Shown: positions 11,443-23,667 of the stretch, in pieces | Layout of the letters: each line of letters opens with the position of its first letter | How positions within the stretch are numbered: position 1 is the first letter of the stretch | Source of the DNA: Rhynchosporium graminicola | Lineage: Eukaryota > Ascomycota > Leotiomycetes > Helotiales > Ploettnerulaceae | Reading direction: 5' to 3' | Assembly (NCBI GenBank): GCA_900074885.1 | Contig: FJUW01000037.1 | Location: 372,001 to 436,000 of the forward strand | DNA length: 64,000 nt | Made by a program: the position numbers and the translations under genes | The notes under the pieces: generated by a model | Databases searched by the model: none | Seen by the model: only the letters and a program-made list of their open reading frames with translations | Told to the model about the DNA's origin: nothing

Positions 11443-14073
11443 AGAAGGGAAGCTGGGATGGCTTCACTTATGGCTGTATGTATGGTTTGGTCTTTATGCC
11501 TCGCTGTAGAAGCTAGGTAGGCATGGCATATCTTACCCATAGCTACCTACCTATTGAGTGTACTATTCAAGAGTGACCACTGATCAACGTCTACTACAGG
11601 ACATGGAATTGACATGTTCCAGACTGAATCTTGGCTTCACATCAGGCACCCAAAGGGCTTTATACGCACTATCTCGCTGTCCTTTGGATTGTTGACTTGA
11701 CCAGTCTCAACCTTACCGCGCCTCTGCTGGAGGAGTTTTGTTCACTGGTCCGTGGCCGTGCCTGGCATACGGTTTCCCGAGCCCCAGGCCCTGCCCTGGC
11801 CAACTAGCCAGGTCACCCCAGCTTCCTATACTACTGTCGCTCTGCTCCACTGACCACGAGCCTGTCAAAGATTTCAACCCGAGTGGCCAGTGCAGATGTG
11901 GTTCCAGGATGTCGGTCAGGGGAATGAAAGGATGACGGGCAGCCAAGAAAGGAGAGTCGAGGCGAACGAGCGTCAGTCAGCTAGAGTCCAGTCCGTATGA
12001 TGCTGCATGGCAACTATCACTACCTACCTAACATTCAAACGAACGAATGAATGAACAAATGGATGGGTTGGCCTGTGCCTGGGCCTGACGTGGAGAGATC
12101 TATTTTGATTCAACGTTATCACTTAGTACAAGCATGAATGAGCTCTGCAATATCTGGCGTACCAGGCGCATGCACGAGCACCTTCTATCACTCTATGGTG
12201 GCTGGATCTTGGTACCGCCCTCAAATCGCGACGGAGCGAGGCGAAGAGAAGTCGAGATGCGAGTCAAATGAAACGAAATTAAATGCATGAGGATCATCTC
12301 GGAGCGCTGGCTGCCAGCTACCTGGTTCTCAGCAGCTCCGTGAGAGGATGTGTAGCTATTTGCACTACAGTCTCACCTGTATAGTGCAACGACAGCCGTT
12401 GATGTCTTTGATACATGTCTCTTTCCCGGCGACTGGAAAGGAGGCTTCGGACAGATAGAACATACCTACTATGAAGTATACACACGTACGTGGTGGCAAG
12501 TTAATTGAATCTGACTGAGCTGCAGATACCATCACTCGCTACCTGCTCTGTACTGTGCTGTGCCTGCAAGTATCGTCACTCTTGTGCTGTGCTGCGAGTA
12601 AGCCCTGCCCGGTTCTGGTGCTTCCTTCGTGAGGCGATTCCGATCTAACCCTGCTCCTCTTGCTCGCTATACCTCTGTAATGTGTGGACTAGGTATAAGT
12701 ACTCTGGACCGGACTGTTGGGATTGGTACAAGCACAGCTGATCAGAAGAGTTGTACGACGGAGAGGCCTACTCACCTACTTGCTTCCAGACTTGCATCGA
12801 CTCTGCTCGACCGCTATTGCGTAGCGATGTCTTCATGCCTATCAATCTCTCTCAAGGGAACTTTCAAGAGATGATGCACTCAGCTTCACTGCTTGTGATG
12901 TTTCTCGGGCTTGAATCATCATAACCTCAATTCGTATAGTACCTGACATACGCCCGAATCTGGATGTTCTAGCAAAGAGCGCTTGACCCTAGATGCGGTA
13001 ATCAGCTTCAGCTTCAACTCCAGCTCCAGGTCACAGCTCTTGCTGCAGATGCAGCTTCGGGCAGCTCTTCAAGCTCGAGCTCCTGCAGATCGGATCTGGA
13101 TTGTTACACACACCACCCAATTAGGAGACTGGAGTTCTGGACGATCTCGACTCATCAATTTCAACACAGTGCGGTTGGTGCAGGTCTTCTCTTCAGCGAT
13201 GCGCGTATGCGTTCGTGTCCGTCTAGCATGTAGGGAGGGATTCAGATGCAGTACTGGCGTCAAATCAATAAAATAACGACCTATCATAGCGTCGTATATC
13301 GGTGGCAGTAGAGTTTCGTTATTTTTGGCGTGCGTTCTGTTGGTCCCATGATCTCGCAAGCGCTTTTTTAGGCTCCGCCGCGAAGCATGTGGTGTGGTGT
13401 GTGTGAGTGAATTGCTGCGGACCTGACTAAAGCCCTGCAAGCCATTCGGTCCCAGTGACAGACAGTACGAGTATGTCAGACTCGTGAAGCATCTACATCC
13501 GTAGCAGTAGCTAAATGCCAGCAAGTTTGTTGTCGTCGGCGCCTTCGCAAGACAGTAAGATGGCACAAGATCTAGGTAGCCAGCTCGATTCCTATCCCTT
13601 TTTCCCTTATTCTTAGTTATTTGTAGAACGAACAGAGTTTAGAAAATTCCGATGCGCATTCTTCAGATATCTTGAGCTCCTCATTTGATCCAATTCAAGA
13701 CGACTGCATCTCTACGAATTGAGCTAACCATAAGGCTTCCCGGCCCCTGCAGCAAATATTCCCTATATGTGCGAAATAATCATACTCGTCGCCATTACCA
13801 TACGACTCCGCTTGGAAAGTAAACAATGCCATTTTGCAATCAATCCGTCTGGTTCTTTGTTCTAGTTCCTGCACCTTTTGCGTTCTTCCCCCAAGTCTTT
13901 GGTTGAGTTTCTGACACATTTCACTGCTCGGAAAAGCTCTCGAGCATTATTAGACCTCGAAGGCGCGCTTGACGTGCCCGGTCCCTGGACCCTTCGGCCG
14001 TTCTTAAACGCTGTTAGTCTGCCGGTATCGTGTGAGGCTCGGAAGAGAGGAGAGAGGTAAAGAAAGGATGGAC

Positions 14074-14102
14074 GTAGGTAGGTAGGTAGGTAGTAGGTAG
14101 GT
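14074..14102. repeat. (TAGG)n microsatellite
   Basis: About seven TAGG units with one interruption. It is the longest uninterrupted example of a TAGGTA/TACCTA motif that recurs across intergenic DNA in this window. Confidence 0.85.
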
Positions 14103-14701
14103 GCCGATATCTCAGTTCCCCTCTCACCCGCATCTCCAGGCTGCAGATACTTATAGTCATCCATACATAAGGTACCTAGATAGATAGATTCAAATCTAAG
14201 AAGCGCCTATATCAATGTATTTGTATTCCAGGTTTGGGAGTCCCGTTTGCTCTTTCTAGAGAAAATCCCTACCTCAGGTACCTTCCTATGATACCTCCTA
14301 CCTTCCTATGCTCCAATATCACTTGCGCACGACTCAGCCAGCTATTTATTTCCCTTCCCCTTTCCTCCATGCGTCACTCGTCTTCACCACGCCGCGCCTC
14401 ACGAGGATCATCGTCTTCTTATGAACCTTGAGCACCCACACCCTGGTCATTGCAGAACGAGGATGAGCAACACAACGTCAGTCTTGAAGCGCTAATCTAT
14501 CCAAGCGACTACGGCAGCCTCGATAATTCTGTGAATGACCTCTTTTCTCTTGACCTAACCTACCTGCATCTTCCACGTCCTCCGTATACTAAGTACCTAC
14601 GTAGACTTACACTGTACGCAACCTGCTGCAGTGGGCTGATTCCTTCGAGGCACACACCATATCTGAGATATTGTAGTACAACGCTGCACTGGACTGCACT
14701 G

Positions 14702-14743
14702 GACAGCACAGCACAGCACAGCACAGCACAGCACAGCACAGCA
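14702..14743. repeat. (ACAGC)n minisatellite
   Basis: Eight pentamer ACAGC units in a row. Confidence 0.9.
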
Positions 14744-14770
14744 TCCTCCGTACCGCACATACCAGCTGCT

Positions 14771-14882
14771 GCCCTGCCCTGCCCTACCCTGCCCTGCCCC
14801 CCAGCTCCCGCAAGCATTATTAGCATCAGCATCAGCATCGCAGCATCAGCAGCGAGCGGCATCTCCATCAGCATCAGCATCA
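14771..14882. repeat. CCCTG and GCATCA repeat block
   Basis: A block of CCCTG pentamers (14771-14800) is followed by scattered GCATCA hexamers (14820-14882). Frames through this block translate only into repeats. Confidence 0.8.
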
Positions 14883-15040
14883 CGTCGACGCCCAGCCTAC
14901 CAGGAGGGTCCTAACGGCACACGCCGTCCACTGCAGTTCTCCCTACCACGCGCCTCCGCCTGTCCCAGAAAGGCAGCGAGCGCTATTCCCTAGGTACGGT
15001 TCAGACCAAGCCAAGTGACCACGTCGAAAACGGTCGTGTC

Positions 15041-15224
15041 CTTCCTCCCCCTCCGCCTCGCCTTTCCCCCCTCCTCCGCCTCCCCTTCCCCCCTCCTCCG
15101 CCTCCCCTTCCCTCCTCCTCCTCCTCCTCCTCCTCCCCTCTTCCAACCATCAGCCTGGAATTGTCCCCCTCTCCTCCCCTCACTCTCCCCTCACCCTCAC
15201 CCTCACCCTCACGCTCACCCTCAA
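15041..15224. repeat. Pyrimidine-rich CCTCC and CCCTCA repeats
   Basis: The + strand is almost purely C+T from 15041 to 15137, built on CCTCCGCC and CCT units, then shows about six CCCTCA hexamers (15186-15224). These lie 0.7-0.9 kb before the kinase start and may belong to its promoter or leader. Confidence 0.8.
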
Positions 15225-15438
15225 CTATCCGCTCTCTGCGCTTGTGCCTGCGATTACGAAGTCCAAAACTGAGGTAATCCAAACCGCACTGCTGCACTGC
15301 TGCCCTGCTGCACTGCGCTGTACTAGTCTACCCACTAGCCCCAGCTACTCATCTCAAATTGGAGCGCGTGAGCAAAGCCAGTCTTCCCAGCCAAGGACGC
15401 CCCCAGCACCCGCCGACCCATACCTTAACCTAACTTCA

Positions 15439-15486
15439 CTACCTACCTGACCTACCTACCTACCTACTCCAACTTTCCTACCTACC
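15439..15486. repeat. (CCTA)n tract before GSK3
   Basis: Repeated ACCTACCTACC units about 480 bases upstream of the GSK3 start, in the same motif class as the (TAGG)n tract at 14074. Confidence 0.8.
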
Positions 15487-15959
15487 CTGAAGCTGACCTT
15501 GCCTGACTTGTCTTCTTCTCTGTCAACCTGACCTCGTCCTTTACTCATTATTTACAACCTCACCATCACCTCTGCCACCACCACCCCACCACTACTACTC
15601 TTGAACGACGTACTATCGGTTCGATCTTCGCCCACCTTCCGCAATCAACATTCCACCGCCCCCCCCCCGTCAACCCCTCTCTCGACGCCCATACAATCTT
15701 CGCCCTTTCAGCCTCAGTTTCACTCGGCTACGATTCCGTTACAGAAGCAAAAACAGCAAAGCAATTCGGATCTTGGTGGGACAGCCCGTCACGTTACTAC
15801 TGCATCATTCATTCGTGTGATCGCAGACCCGTCCTCACCCCTCAACCCTGTACCCAATTCCCAACACGGACTTGACCTACACATCAACAATCCTCTCTTC
15901 AATTCCGCTTGCCTTCAGCCTACCGCACTCGCCATAATCAAGTTGTTTTGGACCTCAGG

Positions 15960-17417
15960 ATGTCGCAAACTCGGCCGGCAGCCTTCTCGAGTATGAGGAT
16001 GGGAGGTGAGGCCATTCCCAAGAGTTTAGCTTTACCCCTCAACGTCAGCTAACAAATTGTTCTGCAGAGGTTATTCGAGAGAAGGTCCAGGATGGTGTTA
16101 CCGGCGAGACTCGAGACATGCAATATACACAATGCAAGATCGTAGGAAATGGCTCCTTTGGTGTCGTTTTCCAGACCAAGCTCTCGCCTTCCGGTGAGGA
16201 TGCTGCTATCAAGCGCGTTTTGCAAGATAAGAGATTCAAGGTGCGCAATGGCATAGCCTGGGTCATTCGCGTATACTGACGTCAAATAAATTAGAACCGT
16301 GAATTGCAGATCATGCGCATCGTCCGTCATCCAAACATCGTTGAACTCAAGGCCTTCTACTACTCCAATGGTGAACGAGTGCGTGCAACCCACTGCCCTT
16401 CTTGCTGTACAACGCTAATGGGTCTGTGGTAGAAGGATGAGGTCTATCTTAACTTAGTACAAGAATATGTCCCCGAGACCGTCTACCGTGCTTCAAGATA
16501 CTTCAACAAGATGAAGACAACCATGCCAATCCTCGAAGTCAAGCTCTACATCTACCAGCTCTTCCGCGCCCTGGCCTACATTCACTCCCAGGGTATCTGC
16601 CATCGCGATATCAAGCCACAAAATCTTCTGTTGGACCCAAGTAGCGGCATCCTGAAGCTCTGTGATTTCGGTAGTGCAAAGATCTTGGTTGAAAACGAGC
16701 CGAATGTTTCTTACATTTGCTCCCGCTACTACAGAGCCCCGGAATTGATTTTCGGCGCCACAAACTACACCACAAAGATTGGTAGGTTTCCCCGCACTTG
16801 CAGCACTGTGTTAAATTTCTAACCTCGTGATAGATGTATGGTCGACCGGCTGCGTGATGGCAGAATTGATGCTTGGTCAGCCTTTGTTCCCGGGAGAATC
16901 GGGTATTGATCAGCTTGTGGAGATCATCAAGGTTTTGGGTACGCCGACTCGCGATCAAATCCGTACCATGAACCCAAATTACATGGAGCACAAATTCCCT
17001 CAAATCAAGCCACACCCATTCAACAAGGTCTTCCGCAAGGCTGATGCGAACGCCATTGAGCTTATCTCTCGTCTCCTGGAATACACTCCTACGGAGCGCC
17101 TCTCGGCCGTTGATGCCATGGTTCACCCATTCTTCGATGAGTTGAGAGACCCTGCAACCCGTTTCCCAGACTCGCGTCATCCCAATGGCCCTGTCAAGGA
17201 TATGCCAACTCTCTTTGACTTCTCTCGCCATGGTAAGACGCACATGCAATAACACTAAGATTACATGGCTAACATTGCGTCAGAACTCTCCATCGCCCCG
17301 CAGCTTAACAACCGGCTGGTCCCGCAACACATTCGTCCAAGCTTGGCAGCCCGTGGTCTGGATATCGACAACTTTACGCCCATGCCAAAGGAGGAGATGA
17401 TGGCGAGATTGGATTGA
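15960..17417 (+). CDS. GSK3: Glycogen synthase kinase 3 (GSK3/shaggy-type Ser/Thr kinase)
   Basis: Six exons: 15960-16005, 16068-16240, 16295-16378, 16433-16781, 16834-17232 and 17284-17417, encoding 394 residues, the normal size for fungal GSK3. All kinase landmarks are present: glycine loop GNGSFG (residues 42-47), AIK lysine at 64, catalytic HRDIKPQN with Asp160, DFG at 179-181, and the GSK3-specific activation loop [14 protein letters not shown], whose Tyr195 matches the autophosphorylated tyrosine of animal GSK3. The C-terminal lobe ([20 protein letters not shown]) and tail are intact. GSK3 phosphorylates usually pre-primed substrates; in filamentous fungi it affects growth, development and stress responses. 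Four of the five introns are 50-62 bases. The gene follows a 7.4-kb gene-free region, so it may have a long regulatory upstream or an unseen 5' UTR intron. Confidence 0.97.
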
Positions 17418-18503
17418 GAGCCACTCCCTGCCAAGATGACTGATGAATAAATGCTTTCCTGTCGTTTCCGGCAACTGGTCTCTATGAGGAGTCGATTGTT
17501 TCGGAACGTCTTCCCCCGCCAACCACCTTCAACAAAATCACCTGGTCCTACAGAAGTTGTTCTCACCACCTATTGCGGGCCTTGTTTGAATGTGGAAGTC
17601 TGGAAAACATGGGAGGATACGGGATCTATGATGGTTATGCGTTTGGAACAATACCCAAGAAATGAGATTATGGTGTGGAAGGCGGCGTTTCTTCTCCCGA
17701 CGGCATTTATCGGTCTCAAATGGTCAAGAACTTCGTGGACACGACTCGATCGACTGATTCATGGATGCCGGGCCCTGATCAAACTTCACTCTTCGACAAA
17801 CCTCACTTTTTAGACTTTTTGCATGACGGAAATGGCTCTGCTTTCTATTCTTCTTGTCCAACTATTGGCGCGCCACTTTCGATAACGAGCAGATGGATTG
17901 GGCGGCTGGACTTCCACTTTTTCTTCTTCTACATCCCAAGATTCAGGCGTACGTTAAATTTGTGGCACGTTTGTGTTCAATGATTGCATGGCATGGGTTA
18001 ACTCTGCGGTGGGGGCGATCGCCTGGTCTGGCACGGTCAAAAGATTCCTTTTCCTTTACCTAGGTCAATTGTGCCATCAGTGGCTTCTAAAATGGGTTTT
18101 GGCTGGCAGAGATATCAAAGATTTTCCATCATGAGAGACTGGGATTGAGACCGAGACTCAAAATTGAATCATACCCTCACATATTGTTTATACTTTGTGT
18201 TCCTGTCCAGGTGAGAATTTTGACAATGCGCCGAGTGAATGATAAATTTTCAGCCCAGTGAAATCATCAATTAGCTTACCGAAGTCTAGTGGACAAGCTA
18301 AATGCTCTTCTTCGCTCGATATTTCGAAAGGGCCATTTCTGTCGATGTAGTCACCTTCAGATTTGTATGGTAGATGGTTTCGGGCTCCACGTGACCAGAA
18401 TGCTATTTCGTTGATTCGCGTCTCGGCCGTGGACTCCATCCTATTTTCGGTACGTCCAGAACCACTACAATCTTCAGATCTACAACACATCTGCTTCGTA
18501 ACA
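17418..18503. other. GSK3 3' flank and CBP80 promoter
   Basis: No supported gene. Frames reaching 120 codons on + (17451-17813) overlap the kinase 3' flank and lack motifs. The AT-richer part near 18060-18250 is the likely end of the kinase transcript. Confidence 0.5.
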
Positions 18504-21163
18504 ATGGCAGACTACGAGAGACCGCGTGGAGGCCGTGGGGGATACAACAATAATCGCAAGAGAAGATACAGAGGTAATTGAAGCTCGAATCCTCAATCAA
18601 ACGTGATAACAATCAACGAGGCTGACGGTTTGTGTTCCCCAATCCAGAAGAAGATGACTTCGACCGACGACCACAGCGCCGCCGCTACGAAGAACCTCTC
18701 TCCTCTCGAGTCCGCAAGCAATTACTCGCCATCGCCGAAGTACCTGTCAAGCGCGTAGAAGATGAGGTACACTCTATTGCCAAGACCGTGTGCGAGAACT
18801 ACGAGGACGAGGAGCTGAAGGATAGCTTTTACGAGCTTGTGGTGCAGCTTGTTGTTGAGCAGCCTTTCAAGATCCCTTTTGTGGCTGCGGTCGTGTTGGT
18901 TGCAAATACGATGCATCGCAAGAATGGCGAGGCTGTTGCGGTGGAGGTGTTGAAACGGACGACGCTTCGTACGAATCAGGCCATAGCGACGGGGGAGTGG
19001 AGAGAGGTTAAGCTGTTGATGAAGTTTTTGGGTAGTTTGCAGGGCTTGCTGGATGGTGAGGGCGTGTGGATTGTCTTACAGGATATGCTCACCAAGGCGG
19101 TCGAGTTGCAGACGGAGAACAATGAGGAGGTGAGTTGGTCAAGAACTGGTATATTCTCACACTGAATTTCTGCTAATCTTACTTGTGTAGACTATTGGCC
19201 CGGAACTGGTCAAGATTATTCTCTTTACCATCCCATATATCATGGCTTCTTCGGGGACGGATAATCAGGACAAGGCTGCCAGCATGGTCGAGAACGCGGA
19301 TATTATTGCTTCGGAACCTCACGTCTTACAAGCTTTGGTGGATCCGTATCCCGGGAACGGAAAGGAGGAAGCTGCCTCACCAACTGGCGTGCTCATGTTG
19401 CTGCAGAAGCAATTGCAGAATGAAGCTTCGACCGGATGGGAATTAGCCTGTCTTCCCAGACCCTGGAAAGCTGTTTTCGAAGAAGGCCGCGAGGATGTGC
19501 TGGTTGAGGCGCCTAAGCATTCTCTCCCTACCATCATCATTCCCGAGGTAGTTAGCAATGGTCCGAGACCATTGTTTCCAGAATTGTACTTCTCGGTTTA
19601 CGCAAACCAGGATGTCGAAACTGTTGCGCCTACTTCCGACATTGCATCATGCCTTATCCGAGATGCTATTGTCGATTCAATCAACATTCTCGACTACAAC
19701 AGAAATGCCACGGCTCGCTTCTTGATCGATATCGACTGCTACTTTGCACCTGGGACATTCGTCAAGAGAGCTACACCATTCGACAGACTTCGAGATGTCG
19801 AGGGAGATCGCTCAACTTGGAAGCCTGAAGATGTTGCCGTTGATGCAGTCTTCTCTCAGCTTTTTCAACTTCCAGCACCAGAGCACAAATTGGTATATTA
19901 CCACTCCGTCCTGACCGAATCGTGTAAGATCGCGCCGGCTGCTATTGCACCCAGTCTTGGCAGAGCCATTCGCTACCTTTACCGAAGTGTGGACTCGATG
20001 GATCTCGAATTGAGCTACAGGTTCATGGATTGGTTTGCTCACCATTTGAGCAATTTCGGCTTTACATGGAAATGGACCGAATGGATCGATGATGTGAAGT
20101 TGCCGTCTCTTGATCCAAAGAAAGCTTTCATTGAAGGCTCACTAGATAAGGAGATTCGGCTGAGTTTTGCCCAGCGCATAAAGGGTACTTTGCCCGCGCC
20201 TTACCAGGCCTTGATCACCGAGGAGAAGGAGAAGGATACGCCTGACTTCAAATACAATCTCCCAGGTAAATATGCTCTTCAGCGTCCTGACCATACTTTT
20301 AATGTTATATAGATACTCCCTTCGCGCAAGAGGGTCAAGAAATCATGGCTCTTCTCCGCAAGAAGTCCCCAGAGGATGCCATCCAGCCCATCCTCGACCG
20401 AATCCACACCCAAGCACTCGAGATGAAGCTCGGCGATGAACTGGTCTGCTCGACCGACGCCTACGTGACAGCCATCTGTTACATCGGCTCCAAATCCCTC
20501 TCCCACGTCCTTTCCTGCATCGAGCGTTGCAAAGAGCGTCTCCTAGCACTCGGTCCTGCCTCTCCCGCAGCCCGCAAGCAGATCATCGACAGCGTAATGG
20601 AATACTGGAAAGACCAACCCGGAATCGGCGTCAACATCGTCGACAAGCTCCTCAACTACACCATTCTCAGCCCAAGCAGTGTCGTCTCCTGGGCACTTTC
20701 GAAAGACGGAACTCGTCTCGGCCAGGCTCATGTTTACGAGATGATCTCTTCGACTATTGGCAAAGTCACCAATCGTGTCCGACAAGTTGTGCGCGCGAAG
20801 AAAGTCCCAGGCTTGTTACCAGAGCAGCAGGCGCTTATGGATGAGACGGTTGAAAGGGAACGCAAGGCTATGAAAGATCTCTTTGATGTTATGGAGGATG
20901 AGCTTGTGGCGTGGGCGAGTGGGAGTAAAGACCAGATGGTACAGGGTGGTGATCAGGGCGGGCCGGAGGATCAGATGATTAAGCAGTGGGGTGAGAGGTG
21001 GCTAAGAGTCTTCAGAAGGAAGATAGCCGTCGAGGAGGCGTGGGTGCTGGAGTTTGAGAGTCAGAAGGTTGAGGAGTTTGATACTACTGCTGCTGAGACT
21101 GCTGATGTGGTTAATGGGGATTCTTTGATGGTGAATGGTGAAGCTGAGGGAGGAATTTCTTAA
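18504..21163 (+). CDS. CBP80: Nuclear cap-binding protein large subunit (CBP80/NCBP1)
   Basis: Four exons: 18504-18573, 18648-19129, 19191-20265 and 20313-21163, encoding 825 residues. CBP80 pairs with the small RRM subunit CBP20 to bind the m7G cap of nascent RNA polymerase II transcripts, coupling capping to splicing, export and decay. A short Arg/Gly/Asn-rich start (RPRGGRGGYNNNRKRRYRG) precedes the MIF4G-type helical repeat domain; VRKQLLAIAEVPVKRVEDEV, VVQLVVEQPFKIPFVAAVVL and the later FFxxY-like segments (PRPLFPELYFSVYANQ, LSYRFMDWFAHHLSNF) fit the family. The C-terminal MIF4G-like part continues through VWALSKDG-type sequence (SWALSKDGTRLGQAHVYEMI). Total length agrees with fungal orthologues. 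Introns are 47-74 bases with standard borders. Confidence 0.95.
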
Positions 21164-22394
21164 GTCGGGCCGGCGGATACATCTTGCGCATGTGATTTTG
21201 GCACGAGAGTGAAGGGTCGAGAGAATAGTAAGGGAAATCGATGGAGATGGTGATCAACCCAGGGTTTGTCACTTCCAGATAAGCGCTGCTACCCACATGT
21301 TTTGGGTCAGGACGAGGAAGCATGGAATAAAATAGAAGATCGGGAAGAGAGAGGAAGCACCATCTCATATTTTTTCCTTCATTGTATTTGGATCACTGCT
21401 ACTTGGTATCACCTGTATGTATTATCCAGCGCTACGTCCGCAGTATGTAAATGAATAGAAAATAGAAAGGAACACGATGAGACGGACCACTGAAAAGAAA
21501 ATGAGAAGCAAGAACTGAAAAAGGACTTCCTTCTCCAGACGAGTCACATCTCCCTTTTGTCGTTTCTGTTGAGAAGAAGAACTTAAGCGCTCTGGGGACT
21601 TGGGATAGGCTGCAGACGGGCCAAAATAAATAGTTAGTTGGGGATGTAGAAAGTTGGGTGGGAGAGCAGAGCAGAGGAGAGGGGAGGGGAGGGGGCTGGG
21701 GAGGGTAAGGTGGGTTCCATTGTTTACTCAGATGGGTATTAAGCGAGGAGGTGTTTTCGACAGATGGGCTATTAGAGCAGAGCAGAGCAGGAAGACTTCT
21801 TCAACTCAGCGGCATCTCCACAAGCTTCATCAAGCTCGCTGTCCACCCTGCCTGCCTCCTCCTTAGCCTGTTCCTTTCTACAGTTTACGAGATGTTGCGT
21901 TTTGTGTTACGTGCAGGTTTGTGTGTATATCTGGGCTTATATAAGGAAGGTCTTGGATGGTTCTCATCTCTTGTTTCTTTCTTCCGCGTGCATATGGAGA
22001 GATCTTGCCTGAAGGGAAAGGGAAAGGGATGTCAAGAAAAGTGCTTCCTAAACAAAGAAATTGCCCTTCGAGGGAACGAGCAGTAGCTTTTCAGATCCTT
22101 ATCTCGATATTGTGTGCTATGTAGGTATCTCCCTCGACCTTTGGAATAGCCAATCAATGCCTTCGGTACTCTCTCGGTCAGTAAAGACAAGCAAGTAAAC
22201 ATGTAATTTCCTGCTCATCTTTCTCTAACTCTCGTATCTTTACACCCCATGAACGCCTGCAGATGCCCCGAACCTGAACACCGAAGCACTTTTCGCAGCC
22301 TCTTTGTTCCATCCAAAGGAACGAACAGATTTATTGCACTGCCCCACTCGAGATCTTACATTCGTCGCCTGCTTTCAAACATCTATCCCCCCAA
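21164..22394. other. Convergent intergenic region, CBP80 and SF3B4
   Basis: The interval lies between two genes that end facing each other. It contains purine-rich GAGAGG and GGGGAGG runs (about 21655-21705), compatible with 3' UTR or low-complexity spacer. The ORFs here are short and without motifs. Confidence 0.5.
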
Positions 22395-23667
22395 TCACCT
22401 CCTACCCGCATACCCAGGTGGAGCTTGCTGCTGCTGTTGCTGAAATCCAGGTGGTGGCATGAATCCAGGCGGCATCTGACCTGGCGGTGGGCCGCCAAAC
22501 CCTGGTGGCATAGGTTGCTGCTGTTGTTGCTGGAAACCAGGAGGAGGCGCGAATCCCGGTGGGTGGAAATCCTGAGGACCTCCGTACCCACCTTGCGAAG
22601 GAGGTGGTCTTGACGGTAATCCCGAAGGCGGAGGTGGAAGAGGCATATTCGGTCTCTGCGCCATCTGATGTGGTTGCTGAGGTGGTGGAACACTGTTATA
22701 TCCTCCTCCAGGACGGCCACCAAATCCAGGTGGCATATTTGGTGGTGGTGCTCCATACTGCGGTGGCATACCGCCCATTCCATTGTCCATCATGGCGGCT
22801 GGTCCCTGTGGTACACTTCCATTCATGAGTAGCTGCGGTGGCATAACTGGGATCTCAGGAACGACATTATTCCTCTGCCCCGAACTGGCAAGCATGCGTT
22901 CCGCCTCGTCACCATGCCTCTCTCCCTTGCCGTCTTTCTTGTATGCGTATTGTACGGAGATGTCCTTGTTCATGAGGTACTGGCCGTTCATGTTCGCGAT
23001 GGCATCGTCGGAAGCTTCGAAGCTGGCGTAAGATACGAATCCGTAGCCTTTCGAAAGACCAGCTTCGTCACGCGCGATCTTGGGAGGAGATTGGAGGGCG
23101 CCGAAGCGGGAGAAGGTGTCGTAGAGAGTCTTTTCATCCACCATGGCGTCGAGGTTACCGATGAAGAGCTCAGCGCCGACTTCGATTGGCTTTTGTTTGT
23201 CTGCAGAGGCCTGAATGGATGTTAGAACGTGATCCCCAGCATTAGACTTGCAGATTGAAAAGACCGGGAACACTGATAGAACGAAGTCGCGACGCAATAC
23301 GCCAGAGTGTGCCCAGAGGAGGAAGATTCGAGATTGGACAACCGTACCTTGTTAACTCGAATTGGCTTTCCATATAACCGCACCTGGTTCATGATCCTCG
23401 CAGCATACTCCGCATCCTCCTCACTGATGAATTCCACAAAGCCGTAACCCTGGTGCGTCTGCGTAACTCGATCCTTTGGAAGGTGTACGTTGACAATTCG
23501 TCCTGCCTGCAGCATGAGCTCCCATACCAAGCTATCTGTAACTCGCTCGTCGATGTTGCCGATGTAGACAGTAGCTTCCTTGTCCTGCTCCCTATACTTC
23601 TGTTAGCAACAGTACTAGAACCTGGCTAAAATTGATTGTAGACTTACCAGTGCCGTGCGCCAGACAT
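22395..23667 (-). CDS. HSH49: Splicing factor 3b subunit 4 (SF3B4/Hsh49), two-RRM protein
   Basis: Three exons on the minus strand: 23648-23667, 23348-23591 and 22395-23210, encoding 359 residues. SF3B4 is part of the SF3b complex of the U2 snRNP and contacts pre-mRNA upstream of the branch site. RRM1 ([11 protein letters not shown] as RNP2, [15 protein letters not shown] as RNP1) and RRM2 ([28 protein letters not shown]) occupy about residues 13-190, and the linker before RRM2 is short, as usual. The rest is a long Pro/Gly/Met-rich tail with PPGF motifs and two glutamine runs, also typical of SF3B4. The 20-base first exon encodes only MSGARH plus part of Trp and is fixed by the splice sites and frame. 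The gene may share a promoter region with the carrier at 24757. Confidence 0.95.

Larger units (their letters stand above)
8601..15959. other. 7.4-kb gene-free, microsatellite-dense region upstream of GSK3
   Basis: No ORF here is protein-like; those longer than 100 codons are translated simple repeats. The region carries at least a dozen simple-sequence tracts (several listed separately) and many copies of TACCTA/TAGGTA. The last ~900 bases become strongly pyrimidine-rich on the + strand, with CCTCC, CCCTCA and CCTA runs, and look like the core promoter and leader of the kinase gene. Long noncoding transcripts or UTR introns are possible but cannot be seen directly. Confidence 0.6.

Noticed and set aside
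14450..14914. 154-codon ORF upstream of GSK3
   Set aside because: The translation is dominated by ACAGC, CCCTG and GCATCA repeats and has no independent coding signal.
15186..15224. Telomere-like CCCTCA hexamers
   Set aside because: The unit is CCCTCA, not CCCTAA, there are only about six copies, and it sits among other unrelated microsatellites.
16611..17255. 214-codon minus-strand ORF
   Set aside because: It is antisense to the GSK3 exons, whose kinase motifs are unambiguous; it is a shadow frame.
22331..22783. 150-codon minus-strand ORF over the SF3B4 tail
   Set aside because: It is an alternative frame of the Pro/Gln-rich SF3B4 exon and translates repeats.
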